Part shown: positions 12,909-23,400 of the stretch, one piece after another
Layout of the letters: every line of letters starts with the position of its first letter
How positions within the stretch are numbered: the stretch's first letter is position 1
Origin: Callorhinus ursinus
Taxonomy: Eukaryota; Chordata; Mammalia; Carnivora; Otariidae
Length of the DNA stretch: 64,000 nt
Direction of reading: 5' to 3'
NCBI RefSeq assembly: GCF_003265705.1
Contig: NW_020312968.1
Span: 1,592,538 to 1,656,537, forward strand
Program-made: the position numbers and the translations under genes
The notes under the pieces: generated by a model
What the model saw: the letters and a program-made list of their open reading frames with translations, nothing else
Database searches by the model: none
Told to the model about the DNA's origin: nothing

Positions 12909-13302
12909 GGAACCTGGGTGGCTCAGTCGGTTAAGTGTCTGCCTTTCCACTCAGGTCATGATCCCAGGGTCCTGGGATTGAGCCCTGAGTAGGACTCCCT
13001 GCTCAGCGGGGAGTCTGCCTGTTCTTCTCCCTCTGCTGCTCCTCCCACTCATGCTCTCTCAAATAAAACATTTTTCAAGATGTGATTTTTTTTTTAAAGA
13101 TTTTATTTATTTATTTGACAGAGAGACACACAGCAAGAGAGGGAACACAAGCAGGGGGAGTGGGAGAGGGAGAAGCAGGCTTCCTGCCGAGCAGGGAGTC
13201 CGATGTGGGGCTCGATCCCAGAACCCTGAGATCATGACCTGAGCCGAAGGCAGACGCCCAACGACTGAGCCACCCAGGCGCCCCTAAATAAAACCTTCTT
13301 AA
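12909..13302 (+). mobile_element. CAN-SINE (outer), split by a second SINE
   Basis: Plus-strand carnivoran SINE with head 'acctgggtggctcagtcgg' and box-B-like 'cctgggattgagccc'. Its A-rich tail is cut by a minus-strand SINE at 13086-13284 and resumes afterwards. The word aaagatttaagg at 12897-12908 recurs as aaagatttaaagg at 13303-13315, which brackets the whole composite and shows this SINE landed first. Confidence 0.9.
13086..13284 (-). mobile_element. CAN-SINE (inner) nested in the tail of another CAN-SINE
   Basis: Reverse-orientation SINE with T-run, 'aaagattttatttatttatt', the GA-rich block, 'gatcatgacctgagccgaag' and head 'gagccacccaggcgcccc'. The flank aaataaaacatttttcaaga at 13061-13080 reappears, diverged, at 13286-13307. 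This is the target duplication made from the host SINE's own tail. The diagnostic 'gccgaaggcagacgcc' belongs to the younger-looking type in this window. Confidence 0.93.
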
Positions 13303-14470
13303 AAAGATTTAAAGGAAAAATTTGTCAGAATGACTATAACAGATAAAGAGTATCAATAGAGAAATATAATTTTTTTTTAAAAGAACCAAAGGGAAACACT
13401 AGAACTAAAAAGGCAAAGAGCTGACATTTTATAATTCACTGAAAGTGTTTAACAACAGATTGGAGACTACAAAAGAAAGAGTCTATGAACTTAAATCATA
13501 ATAAATGATTCAATGTGAAGAACAGAGAGAATTAAGATTCAAAAGATAAGCAGATATTCAGTGACCTATGGGGCAATATTAAGCTCTATAATACATACAA
13601 TTGGAGTCCCAGTGGTACAGGAGAAAGAAAATGTGGAAGAAAAAAAATATGAAGAAATATCACTGTAAGTTTCCAAAATATGATGAAAAACATGTACTGT
13701 TCTAAGAGTTCATTGAATTCCAAGCAGGATAATTAACAAAAAACAAAAACAAAAACCCACCACCAACAACAAAAACTCTCATCTAGAAACATCTGAGTTC
13801 AATTGTTGAACACCAAAGGTAAAAAGACAATCTTAACAGCATTCCAAAGGGGAAAAAAAAGACATGTCAGATGCAAGACGACAATACAAACGAAATTCAA
13901 GCTCTTATCAGTAACAGTGGAGATCAGGAAACAATAGAATATTTTCTTTTTAACTGAAGAATGGGGGGGTGGTAATCCACCAACCTAGAATTCTTTATCA
14001 ACTGAAAATATTCTTCAGATTTTCTGATATATCATGATACCGAAAACATGATAAAATATTCATCACCAGAAATACTGAATTATAAGAAACGCTAAAGAAA
14101 ATTCTTTGGGCTGAAGAGAAATGAATGCAAATATAAACCCAGATCTACAGAAATGAATAAAGAGCACCAAGAATGATAATATGAGCATAATTATAAAAAA
14201 TCACATTCTCTCTTAATTTTCTGGAGGGAGTGTTAGAGCTTTTCTTATGTGGGTGCACAATTTAACAGTTTATCGTGAACTTAAATACACATCTAATCTA
14301 TAAACCTGCAACTCCATATCTAGATATTTACCTAAGAACAATGAAAATATATGTCCACAAAAAACTCAACACAGAATGTTCATTATTCATAACTCATAAG
14401 CTGAAAAGTGGAAGTGATCCAAATGTCCATCAACCAGAAAACAGATAAAATCATGGTATATTCCACGAAG

Positions 14471-16359
14471 TCTGTCCTATTATTTTCCATTATTAGTGAG
14501 GAGCTTGGTCTTAGAGGTCATGCAGCAAGACCACATGGCTAAGAAGTGTCAAGGAGACTCAAACCCAGAGACACCTGATCTGGGACCTGAGCTCTTAGTC
14601 ACTACGCTACACTGTCAATAGGGAGAAAGAGAGTAAGACTAAGTCATTTCACACAGAAAGACATGAAGCAAGTCACAGACAAGAATGCATGGAGCAGGAG
14701 CACAAGACAATTGATTAGAAAGTTGGGAATGAAGGATCTTAAAGACCGGAATAAAATTTTTAGAATATTTCCTCCATGCCCTAAGTACACTCTGACTGGA
14801 AGCTCCTCTCTGATAGCTTTTGGAAGTCAATGAATCATTTTCTAAGACATTCTTACTTACTCCAGTTAGGAAACTTATAATAATGCAGCTATTCTGTTAT
14901 CCGTGGGAGAGCACTCTCCCTCCCTCCTCCTCCCCTTCTTCCTCTTTCTCTTCTCTCCTCCTTTTTGGTTACAATCCTATTTGTTGCATGGATAAGGGAA
15001 ACAAAAAAGGCCTCTCTGTGAGCAGTCTCTGCTCTGATGAATTGTGATTGGCCCATGTCACTGAGTTTTGTGGTCAAAACATCAGTATTCCTATCATCTA
15101 TATACCATCAAGATAGGTTTAGATAAATGAGAGACACTCATCATTTGGAAAACAAACTCATCTATCCTTCGCAAAGCACCCTCAAGGCTAACTCTACTCT
15201 CCCTCATTCTCAGCCCCTCTGAATTTCACTCCATCTAGCCCCCAACCCCACTACCAAGGGATCAGAAAATTTCCCCTAAAGGGACTACCCATTCCCTGGG
15301 GATAATGACACAATGGCCAAACACTACTCTAGTTTTATTTCCCCTTTGAAGGTTTACAATGGAGTTCAACTAGGAGAGAGAGAGAAATTATTCTCAAGTT
15401 GAGTCACAAAGAAAATACCAGTACATTTATCATAACTATGATAATTAACAAATGTCCAATAGTAGTCATCTGTGCCTCACACACAATGCTAAAGTTGAAG
15501 GGTATGCCTTAGTGCATTCTTTAGACCAATCTTATCCCGCTCTCAATTTGCAAAAATAATTATACATTTTTGAATTCAAAGCTTTGGGTGCTATTGTTGA
15601 CTGAAGCCCTTGAAATGTGCACTGATTACAGTGCCAATGTAACGTACATTAGCCGAGAGCTCAAGTATTATACAATAACCTTAAATCAGAGAGAGTTATA
15701 AGAGGCTAATAATGAAGATGAAGTAATGCTGAAAGTACTAGCCTTTTATTCTGAACTCAAGAAATGCATTAGAAAGTATGTTTTAAGAATAGGTCATAGA
15801 GAACGTAAATGCAAAGTAGAAGAAAGGAAAGAGGGGAAAAGAAATCTGTTGGGGGGGGAAAGAGAAATGGAGAGAGAGGGAGGGAGAGCGAGGCTATACC
15901 TTAAAAGGATATGCATAATTTAGAGAATAGAAAGTGAACAGACTCTGGAACAAAAGTACCATCCATTCAGATGTACTGACAATGATTTCCGCTACCACCA
16001 TGAAGATCCCGTCTGTAGTTTCTAAGAAGCAGCATTTGAATCTGAGGACATATTTGGATAAAAGTCTGCAACACTGCATTTCTATGCTACACTCTCAGAG
16101 ACCAACCCATCCTCTGTGCGGTTTATCTCCAGCAGCCCACAATAACTTATCTGAAGCTTATGATTAAACATTTTTAAATAGAGCAGTATGGACAATAAGC
16201 CAAGAAATCATTTAGGAGCAAAACATAGAATAAGGCATGAAGAAATATCAGTCCACAAATCTCATGTCTTGTGATCTCAGTTAAATGCCAACGTGGATTA
16301 TAAATTTGGCTCCTGGCTCCCTAGCTTCTCAAACAAAGAGGGAAAACATGGTTATAGCC
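14471..16359. other. Non-coding stretch with MIR remnant and purine tract
   Basis: 14500-14620 reads as antisense MIR ('aggtcatgcagcaagaccacatggcta', then 'gactcaaacccagagacacctgatc'). 14920-14965 is a pyrimidine block (CTCCTCCTCC/TTCTTCCTC). 15820-15895 is a purine-rich tract with a G8 run. The rest is AT-rich and unassigned. I see no exon or RNA gene. Confidence 0.45.
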
Positions 16360-16838
16360 GTGGTTCTCAAAATTTTTGGTCTCAAGCTCTTTACACTATT
16401 AGTGGACTCCAAGAGCTTTTCTGGTGGGGGTATATGTTAACATGTATTGATATTTATCTTATTAGCAATTAAAATTTAAAATACTTATGCACTCCTTTTA
16501 AAATAAACTTATCACATATTAACATAAATTGTACTCACGAGAACTATATTTTCTCCAAAAAATTAGAAGATTGGCATTTACATTTTCACAAAAACTGTTA
16601 ATGTCTGGCTTAATAGAAGGCAGCTGGATTCTCATATCTGCTTCTGCAGCCAATCTGTCGTGACATCACACGTGTGTAAGCCCTGGAAAACACCACTATA
16701 CACTCATAAGAGAGTGAGCATACAAAAGTCAAATCGAATCTGCATATTACTAGGAACATAGTTTTTTTGTTTTTGTTTTTGTTTTTTTTATCATCTCAGG
16801 AACTCCCGTGGATTCCTGAATGACACTCTGAGAACCAC
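16360..16838. mobile_element. hAT-type (Charlie/MER-like) DNA transposon remnant
   Basis: The left end gtggttctcaaaa at 16360 and the right end ctctgagaaccac at 16826-16838 are imperfect inverted termini of the CAGTGGTTCTCAA class. Between them are phrases I associate with a long hAT-Charlie relic: 'tggtctcaagctctttacac', 'ccaagagcttttctg', 'attgatatttatcttatta' and 'tgtctggcttaatagaaggcagctggattc'. The interior is non-autonomous and has no open transposase frame. Subfamily not assigned. Confidence 0.65.
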
Positions 16839-16839
16839 A

Positions 16840-18130
16840 AAATTATAGGAAATACAGGTCCTTTAAGACAAAAGCAAAGACTGTTCAAGAGGTGTATGGC
16901 CTTTTGAAGAATGAGCTCGGAGGGGAAAAAACCTGTTCCTTTGAGTCATAAAGGGAGTGACATGTAATGTGGTGTACTGCATGCTCAACAACATCCAATC
17001 ATTGATGCAGGAGTGAGTGGTATAGGATTGGCCATTCAGAAAGGGGATATACATGCATTCCCTATTTCCCATAATTTATAGCTCCTGGACAGATGTGAGT
17101 TAATGAAATCAATACTTCCTATAATTGATGTCAAGTGCATTTTGTAATTATGTTTTGTGGTCTGTGATTTTTATGAGCTTGCTCCCTAAAACAATTAACA
17201 ACTCCATAAAAATACTTTTGACATTGTTTCTTTCATTTAAAGTCCTCTATATATCCATATTGTGAAAAAGGATACAATAGCACTAAGTTTTATGATTTTC
17301 AATACCTAAATAAGAACATTTCTTCTACCTTTAAACTACCCTATTACACTATTTATAAATCTAACAAAAGTGGATAGCAATTAAAAGAATTATGGAGTCA
17401 GATGCATCTGTGTTTGAATCCCAACTCTACCTTCTTAGTTCAATAACCTTGAACACTTATTTCATTGAGCCTCGATGTCCTTATATAAAAAATTAGAGTC
17501 ATTGTGAGATTTAAAGGTAATACAGTTAAAAACACCTGCACAGTTCTTGGCACTTAAAAGAGCACTGGAAATGTTAGTTATTAGTAACTATAATTATTAC
17601 AGAATTTCTCTCTGGCAACTCTCTCCACCCAGAATCACTCTGCTGGTTCCATGGTCAAGAGCACACAATGGAGCCAAAAAGAAGGTGAGAAGTGATAGAG
17701 GAATGGAGACTAGCAAGAGAAAAGACCAAGGAACATAGACATAGAGCTAGGACTGCGGGACTGGACCAAATCTGCAGGACACTGGAAAAGGAATCAAGCA
17801 GACCAAAGGATGTCCATGTCTGAACACTTCTAATCCTTCCATGGGACAGATAATGAATGCTAGCTAACATTGAGTTTCTGTGTCTGTGTTTCTATTTATT
17901 GTGAGCCCCTAATGATTAATGACTTTTATTATGGACCACTTGTGCCTAACACATTACCACCTGGTTCTCCTAAGGTTTGTGCTATGGACGCCCAACCACC
18001 CCAGGTGTTAGTTTAAGCATTATTGGTAATATCCATTCCCCTCTGCAGCGATTAGTTTAGTAATTAGAAATTCTGGCTTAGGTCCCATGAAAGGAAATCA
18101 GCTATAGAAGGAAGAGGTGTAATAGTATGG
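16840..18130. other. Non-coding stretch with one MIR
   Basis: 17392-17600 is a plus-strand MIR: 'tggagtcagatgcatctgtg', then 'tttgaatcccaactctacc', then 'ataaccttgaacacttattt', then the 'tgtccttatataaaa' and 'attgtgagatttaaaggtaa' segments. The remainder, 16840-17390 and 17600-18130, is unassigned and shows no coding or RNA signature. Confidence 0.6.
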
Positions 18131-18577
18131 ATTTTCATTCAGTAAATATTTACTACCCAACTCCCTACACTGTGAGTAGAGTTTATTTCTCCATCCCATT
18201 TGTGTTGGGCTTGGCTATGTGTTTTGTTTTTGGCCAATGGCATGTTAGTGGAAGGTAAGTCACAGGACTTAAATGTGCTCACACAATATAACTGGGCTCT
18301 TGCTCTCAGTTGATCCACCATCAGAAGAGCTGTCCTTATTAGTTTCTGTCTTTCAGCTATGGCCCCCAAACACACACCTGTGAAGCAAATCTGAAACCAA
18401 CCCACAGCCTCGAGCTATTTGCAGCAGGCCCTGCAGACTGAAGCAGATCTGCCCAGCTTACTACAGCCAAACCACAGTCCAGCTGTGAGGACAGAAATGC
18501 ATACTTTTTATATAGCACAAAGTTTGGGGATACTTGTTACTTAGCATTAATGTGGCAATAGCTGACTGATACAAATG
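18130..18577 (+). repeat. MaLR-type solo LTR (MLT1-like)
   Basis: Contains phrases typical of old mammalian MaLR LTRs: 'tttttggccaatggcatgttagtgga', 'gctatggcccccaaacacac', 'gtgaagcaaatctgaaaccaa', 'cttgttacttagcattaatgtggcaatagctgactgataca'. The last phrase is the usual LTR end. No internal retroviral region follows, so it is a solo LTR, diverged and non-coding. Confidence 0.65.
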
Positions 18578-18827
18578 GTTAGGCAGAGTATCTGGGAAAG
18601 ATTTTTCTAACTCCAAAAAAGAGAACTACCAGAAGAGAATGCTAGATGTTGCACCAGGACCTGTTGCAGCCAGCCTGCAACCATGAGGAAGCCAGCCTCA
18701 CACTGAGGAAGCCCAGTCCTCATTATCATTGATCACAATGAGCCCACTAATAAAGCCCCGTGTTGCTTAACCTCTGTTTTATTCGATATAAATTTTTTTA
18801 ATGTTCAGGCCAGTTAAAACAGCTTTT

Positions 18828-19010
18828 GGGGTACCTGGGTGGCTCAGTTGGTTAAGTGTCCAACAAGTCTTGATTTCTGCCCAGGTCATGATCTTAGGGT
18901 CATGAGATCAAGCCCAGCATTGGGCTATACCCTAGGCATGGAGCCTACTTAGATTCTCTGTCTCTCTGCCCCTTCCCCCACTGTGCACACTCTCTGTCGA
19001 AAGAAAAATA
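18828..19010 (+). mobile_element. CAN-SINE
   Basis: Head 'ggggtacctgggtggctcag', older-type body ('cttgatttctgcccaggtcatgatctta'), CT-rich middle and AAATA tail. Target duplication aaaacagctttt at 18816-18827 against aaacagtttt at 19011-19020, so slightly diverged. Confidence 0.95.
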
Positions 19011-19020
19011 AAACAGTTTT

Positions 19021-20207
19021 CTACTTACTATAAGAATCTCCTGCTATTTTTGTTTCATTTAAGAAGAAAAGAATCACACAATGCAAAGACAGTGTAAATA
19101 CCCAAAGCTGACAGGAAAAAGGACACGGCCATTAACTAATACCTTAGAATCCTATGCCTTTAAGAGGGGTGTCTTGAGGTCTGTTGAGGTCGGTCCTGAT
19201 ATCCTTTTCCTATGAAGCAATTGTTGTATTTTTGACACAAAGAAGAAGGTTCTGGGATGTGTGCCCATGAGCATCTGGGAGACCAAGCTACTTTATGCAG
19301 TAAGAATTTTCACCCAGCAATTGTCACTTAAAACTAAGGCATCTGATGAATTTTGGAGGTAATTGAAGGATTGGGGCCTGGGCTCATTGCTGAAACTCTG
19401 TACTCTTCCTCATCTGTTAAATAAGGTCCCTTTTTACCGGGGTCCCTAGCAGCTCAGAAAACACTATACAAGCACTCTGAGTTTCCTGTGGGATTCTTGC
19501 CCTGTATATGCCCAGGAGCATCACACACATTCAGGCCTTCGGTGGGCCTCCGGGGCACCCAGGATCTCGACCCAGCTGGGCTGGCACCCAAAAGCTGTTT
19601 GTCTGAACGTCCATGCAATCCCCACAGACTTCTGACTTCCTTATTCATCCTCCCCTGTCCCAAGCCTTGGAACCTGAGGTCAAATGATGGGGGGAGGGGA
19701 CATGCCCCTCTCCTATTCCATGTTGGTCTTTGTCACCTGAGCCCGGTTGAGACACTTGCACATATACATACTGACTGAAAGAAAATTGCAAGACAATTTT
19801 TCTTCAAAAGCCCAACTATCCAACTTGTAGAAATCAACATTCAATTCTCTACATTACAATAGCATAAAAGATACACTCGTTCAACCAAGAAATCTTGGGA
19901 AATACAGTAAAATCCTAGCATCTTCTGTCGTTGAGAAGCTCCCACCCTTGGAGAAAAAAAAATGGTTCTGCTAAGGTTTGGCCCGGAGAAAGAAAAGAAA
20001 GATACCCGGACTTGCCCTGACTATTCACTCCTTCTACCAAAACACTCTGGATGTTGTAATTCCATAACTCAGGGTCCAAGGCATTCAGGGTACCCTGACT
20101 CTCTTATATTCTCTGATCCTGACTGCTACCTTTCAGCTTCCCTTTATAAAGGTCCCAAGCCTATTTCTAATTCTTCCTTGCCTTTCAGTAAATTTCTGCC
20201 TTTGGTT
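19021..20207. other. No gene or clear repeat seen
   Basis: Mixed-composition unique sequence. Two mutually overlapping open frames near 19454-19778 on opposite strands lack domains, coding bias or splice context. No RNA gene seen. Confidence 0.4.
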
Positions 20208-20226
20208 AAAAATAGTCTTTGCCCAG

Positions 20227-20426
20227 GGGCGCCTGCGTGGCTCAGTCGTTAAGCGTCTGCCTTCGGCTCAGGTCATGATCCCAGGGTCCTGGGATCAAGT
20301 CCCTCATCAGGCTCCCTGCTCCATGGGAAGCCTGCTTCTCCCTCTCCCACTCCCACTGCTTGCGTTCCCTCTCTCGCTGTGTCTCCCTCTGTCAAAAAAT
20401 AAATATGCTCCTTAAAAAAAAAAAAA
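20227..20426 (+). mobile_element. Young CAN-SINE with perfect 19-bp target duplication
   Basis: Full-length carnivoran SINE: head 'ggggcgcctgcgtggctcag', box-B-like 'cctgggatcaag', CT-rich middle, 'tgtctccctctgtcaaaaaataaa' and a long pure A run. The word aaaaatagtctttgcccag occurs at 20208-20226 and identically at 20427-20445. A perfect long duplication and an uninterrupted poly(A) mark a recent insertion. The element is inserted in otherwise unassigned sequence. Confidence 0.98.
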
Positions 20427-20879
20427 AAAAATAGTCTTTGCCCAGCCAGCAAATGGGTACTGCATCCCTGTTGGGCACAAAGTGCTATGCTAATTATTAG
20501 ATTCTCCATTAGACCTTGCCATTTTCTGCTGCCACACAAGCACCATCGCCCTCTCCATCCTGCCAGGGTCAAAAGCAAATGCTTAAATCCATAAAGAGCA
20601 TTCTTGCCACTCTTTCTGAGAGCCTGTTATTTCATCACTGCAAACACCATGCAGAAAATTAAATTGAGCTGTTAAATCACATTTTTATATCTGGCCATTC
20701 GCTTCCTAGAACCTCCCTGTTCTCCCAAAGACACACCTGACAATCAGAAGAGATAAAAACACCATCTGTGCTCCAAGTCCGTTTTCTTCCTTGAACTTCA
20801 AAGTGACTGGAGATCCACTGGCATCAAGAATGGGAGTAGCTTTGGTCTCCCATTAATCAATAATGATCTGTTCCAAAGG

Positions 20880-21265
20880 TTTATCAACCCTTGGTAGATG
20901 TCCCACGTAGCAGCCACAGTGATCTTGATAAAGTGTAAATAAGATCTTGTCACTTGTCTCTCTTAGAGAAATGGTACTTCTTACTTCCAAGTATAAGGCC
21001 TTCACCTTCTCTAAAACTACCCTTCCCATGTAGTCTCTTCCACATCACTATCACATAATTTCCTGTTACTTTTCACTCTCTGAAATTACTTCATTCATTT
21101 GTGTAACTGGCTCCCCTTACAATAGAGCTATCATGTAAGAACTGGGAAAGACCTTGCCCTCTATGACAGCAGTGGGCTTGTCTGCCTCGTTTGCTGTCAC
21201 TTGTTCGATACCCGGCAGAGCACCTGGCTCATAGTAGGCATGCAGTCCCTATCTTCTAATGAGCT
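20880..21265 (+). repeat. L2 LINE 3' end
   Basis: Matches the L2 3' end order: 'cagccacagtgatcttgataaagtgtaaataagatcttgtcac', 'ccaagtataaggccttcacc', 'ttcattcatttgtgtaactggctcccctta', 'gcagtgggcttgtctgcctcgtttgctgtc', then 'gcagagcacctggctcatagtaggca'. The segment at 21125-21154 does not fit the L2 consensus and is the left arm of an inverted duplication. Confidence 0.75.
21125..21154 (+). repeat. Left arm of a 30-bp inverted duplication
   Basis: The 30 bases beginning gagctatcatgtaagaactg are found in reverse complement at 21727-21756 with one mismatch. This arm lies inside an L2 3' end where the L2 consensus has different sequence, so it looks like a patch inserted into the repeat. Confidence 0.9.
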
Positions 21266-22700
21266 ACTTGGTTAAAGAAAAAAAAATAAAGATCCCCGCT
21301 CCCCTTAGTATTTCATCAACACTCTTGGTGAGGAGAGGCAGTGTCCTCCCCCTCAGAAATTTCTATTTCTTGCAGCAGGAGGTGCCAGCAACCACCTTCT
21401 CGTCACCGTCCCATGACTGGTCATGTTTCTAATTACCCCTTTTAATACTTTCCAGAAACCAATAAGCTCATTTAACCCCTGCACATGAAAAAGCTTTGTG
21501 ACCCACCACAGAAGTGGTTAAACTCAACCCGAGTTGTGGTCCCTGCAATATTTTTGTTTTAGCAGGAGCTTTTGTTGCTTACCCACCAACCCGTTTCAGA
21601 GACACAAGAGCCCACAACAAAATACAAGCCCGCAACACACCTCCACCTCCCTTTTCTCAATAATGACAAGAAATGATCCTTAATTTTTAAGAAATTTTTT
21701 TTTTTTTTTTAGTGTTGCCAGAATGGAGGTCCTTCCCAGTTCTTACATGATAGCTCCATGTGGGATTGATAGCTAAGAATTCTTTAAAACATTTTTCACA
21801 AAATCTATGCATTCAGTAAGCAGTAACTTGTAACCATGGTTTAATTTACTTTGAGGTCCAAAGAACTACTTTCTAGGGAAAGAGCAAAGTACCCAGGCAG
21901 GCTTGCCTTAAAGATGCGATCACAAAGGTAACAAAGAATGAACTAGAGTCTTGGGCAGCCGCCGTGTCACTGTGGTACTTGAGTTGTTCCTGTAACTGTG
22001 AGAGCAGCTCAGCATCTGCTCTTCTTCTGAGTGACAGATAGATGGGGACACCGCCACCTCACAGGACCAGCAAGTGCACAAGCCCTCGGATGTCAGCTTG
22101 CCCACACCCCCATTTAAACTGGCCTGAGCATCTTTGGCCAGGGAAGAAAAATCCATCGGGAAAGGAACCAGGAAGGATAGGATCTCTTTCCCAAGGACAC
22201 CACCGTGGCTGGGCCTGACAGCCTGGCTCATGGCGTGGAATAGCAGAGGGCTTGATGAAGCTCCAAGAGCTCTTGTTCCCTTCACTCCAAGTCACTGGGG
22301 GGGGTCCCAGTTCAGGGCACACACAGAAGTACAAATCCAGTTTCTCGCTGGGGATGGGAGAAAACGGTTATGAAACCTTTGGAATCTGTCTCTGAGAAGG
22401 AGAACAAAATCATGGCAGCCTTGGAAACACACGTGTAGATCCATATCCAGGTCATCTTCCTACCAATACCCAAGGATGTGCGATTCGTTACCACTGCTAG
22501 CTAAGGAGAAGGGTGAGCCGGCTGGAAACACCAGTACATCTGGGCTATGAAGAAGGCAGAGGCAGGGAGGTTTCAGCTCCTTTTCATAGGCATGCATGGC
22601 ATACTGCAGAAGGCTACATTGCCTTTTTTATTAAGAAGCTGCACATCATCAAAGGAGGCAGCGGAAGGTCATATTCCCGCCGGGCTTCACCCTCCTTTCC
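21266..22700. other. Unassigned non-coding stretch
   Basis: No gene recognised. The overlapping open frames at 21920-22373 lie on opposite strands of the same DNA and have no domains. A poly-T run at 21698-21711 may mark a diverged retroposon end. Apart from the inverted-duplication arm, nothing is identified. Confidence 0.4.
21727..21756 (-). repeat. Right arm of a 30-bp inverted duplication
   Basis: Reverse complement of 21125-21154 with one mismatch (aggtccttcccagttcttac then atgatagctc). It lies about 20 bases after a poly-T run at 21698-21711. The two arms are about 570 bp apart. Confidence 0.9.
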
Positions 22701-22739
22701 ACGCAATGCCTAAGCAGGCGCATTTATTCCCATCATATT

Positions 22740-23400
22740 CATTACCCTCGAGCTGATACCAAGAACCCCAAAATGTCCAGCTGCGAAGTGAATGCACATT
22801 TACAGCCGAGAAATATTTTCCTTTCACTGAATGGGGAATGAGAAGCGGGCAAGGAGAAAGGAGGTAATTTAAGTTGCTCTATAGTTGGGAGTCGGGGGGG
22901 GGAGGGGTAATTCTTGCTTATGTCAGCAGCTTGCTGCATCCCACCAGCATTGCTACCCCCCTTTATTTTATTTATCTCTTTACAGACTGATAATGCTATA
23001 ACCATTTCCTGTTGTATACTGGCTGAGGAAGCTCTCTCCAAGCCCAAGAGCAAATCAATAAAAGTAAGCCATAGAGATTCATAAAAATAAAATTGTCATC
23101 ATTATTGTTCAATTATTGCTGTGTCTGTGGAAAGAATCTCAAGAACTGAAGCTTTCTTGGCTAATATTTATAATCTGCGTTGAATGGTGCTAATGAATGA
23201 GTGGGTGTGCATTAGACTGAAATGTGATGGTGTTTGATTTATACCAAGTCCAGGTCTGATTGCTAATGTTAAATCCATTAAAGTGTCTCTTAGATCTGCC
23301 TTAATGTACTCCCCTGCATATAATAGAGCTTAAACATACCCGTTTACTTAGCTTTTCATTACTGGTTGAATATTTGTCTTTATTACATTATCCCCATGAT
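22740..23400. promoter_or_regulatory. Candidate conserved non-coding element (developmental enhancer-like)
   Basis: Repeat-free, AT-rich but complex sequence with clustered motifs of developmental factors: a SOX-like pair in 'attgttcaattattgctg' near 23105-23122, 'taatatttataatctgc' near 23162, and 'attgctaatgttaaatccattaaagtg' near 23259. Such dense, non-repetitive AT-rich blocks in gene-poor DNA are often deeply conserved enhancers. No alignment was possible and no target gene is suggested by this window. Confidence 0.35.

Larger units (their letters stand above)
12160..14470 (+). mobile_element. Ancient L1/HAL1-like element, interrupted by two SINEs
   Basis: 13720-14160 follows the 3' part of old L1/HAL1 ORF1: 'ttccaagcaggataattaac', 'accaaaggtaaaaagacaatctta', 'aacctagaattctttatcaactgaaaat' and 'aaacgctaaagaaaattctttgggctgaag'. 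From about 14300 it switches to a terminal LINE segment ('ttcattattcataac', then 'ccaaatgtccatcaacc', then 'atggtatattcca') with no reverse-transcriptase region between. That layout fits either HAL1 (half-L1, ORF1 only) or an internally deleted L1. 12160-12900 and 13316-13700 are A-rich and probably belong to the 5' part, with low certainty. All frames are broken. Confidence 0.6.

Noticed and set aside
12909..13284. tRNA-like boxes in SINE heads considered as tRNA genes
   Set aside because: They lack a complete cloverleaf and are the normal tRNA-Lys-derived head of CAN-SINEs.
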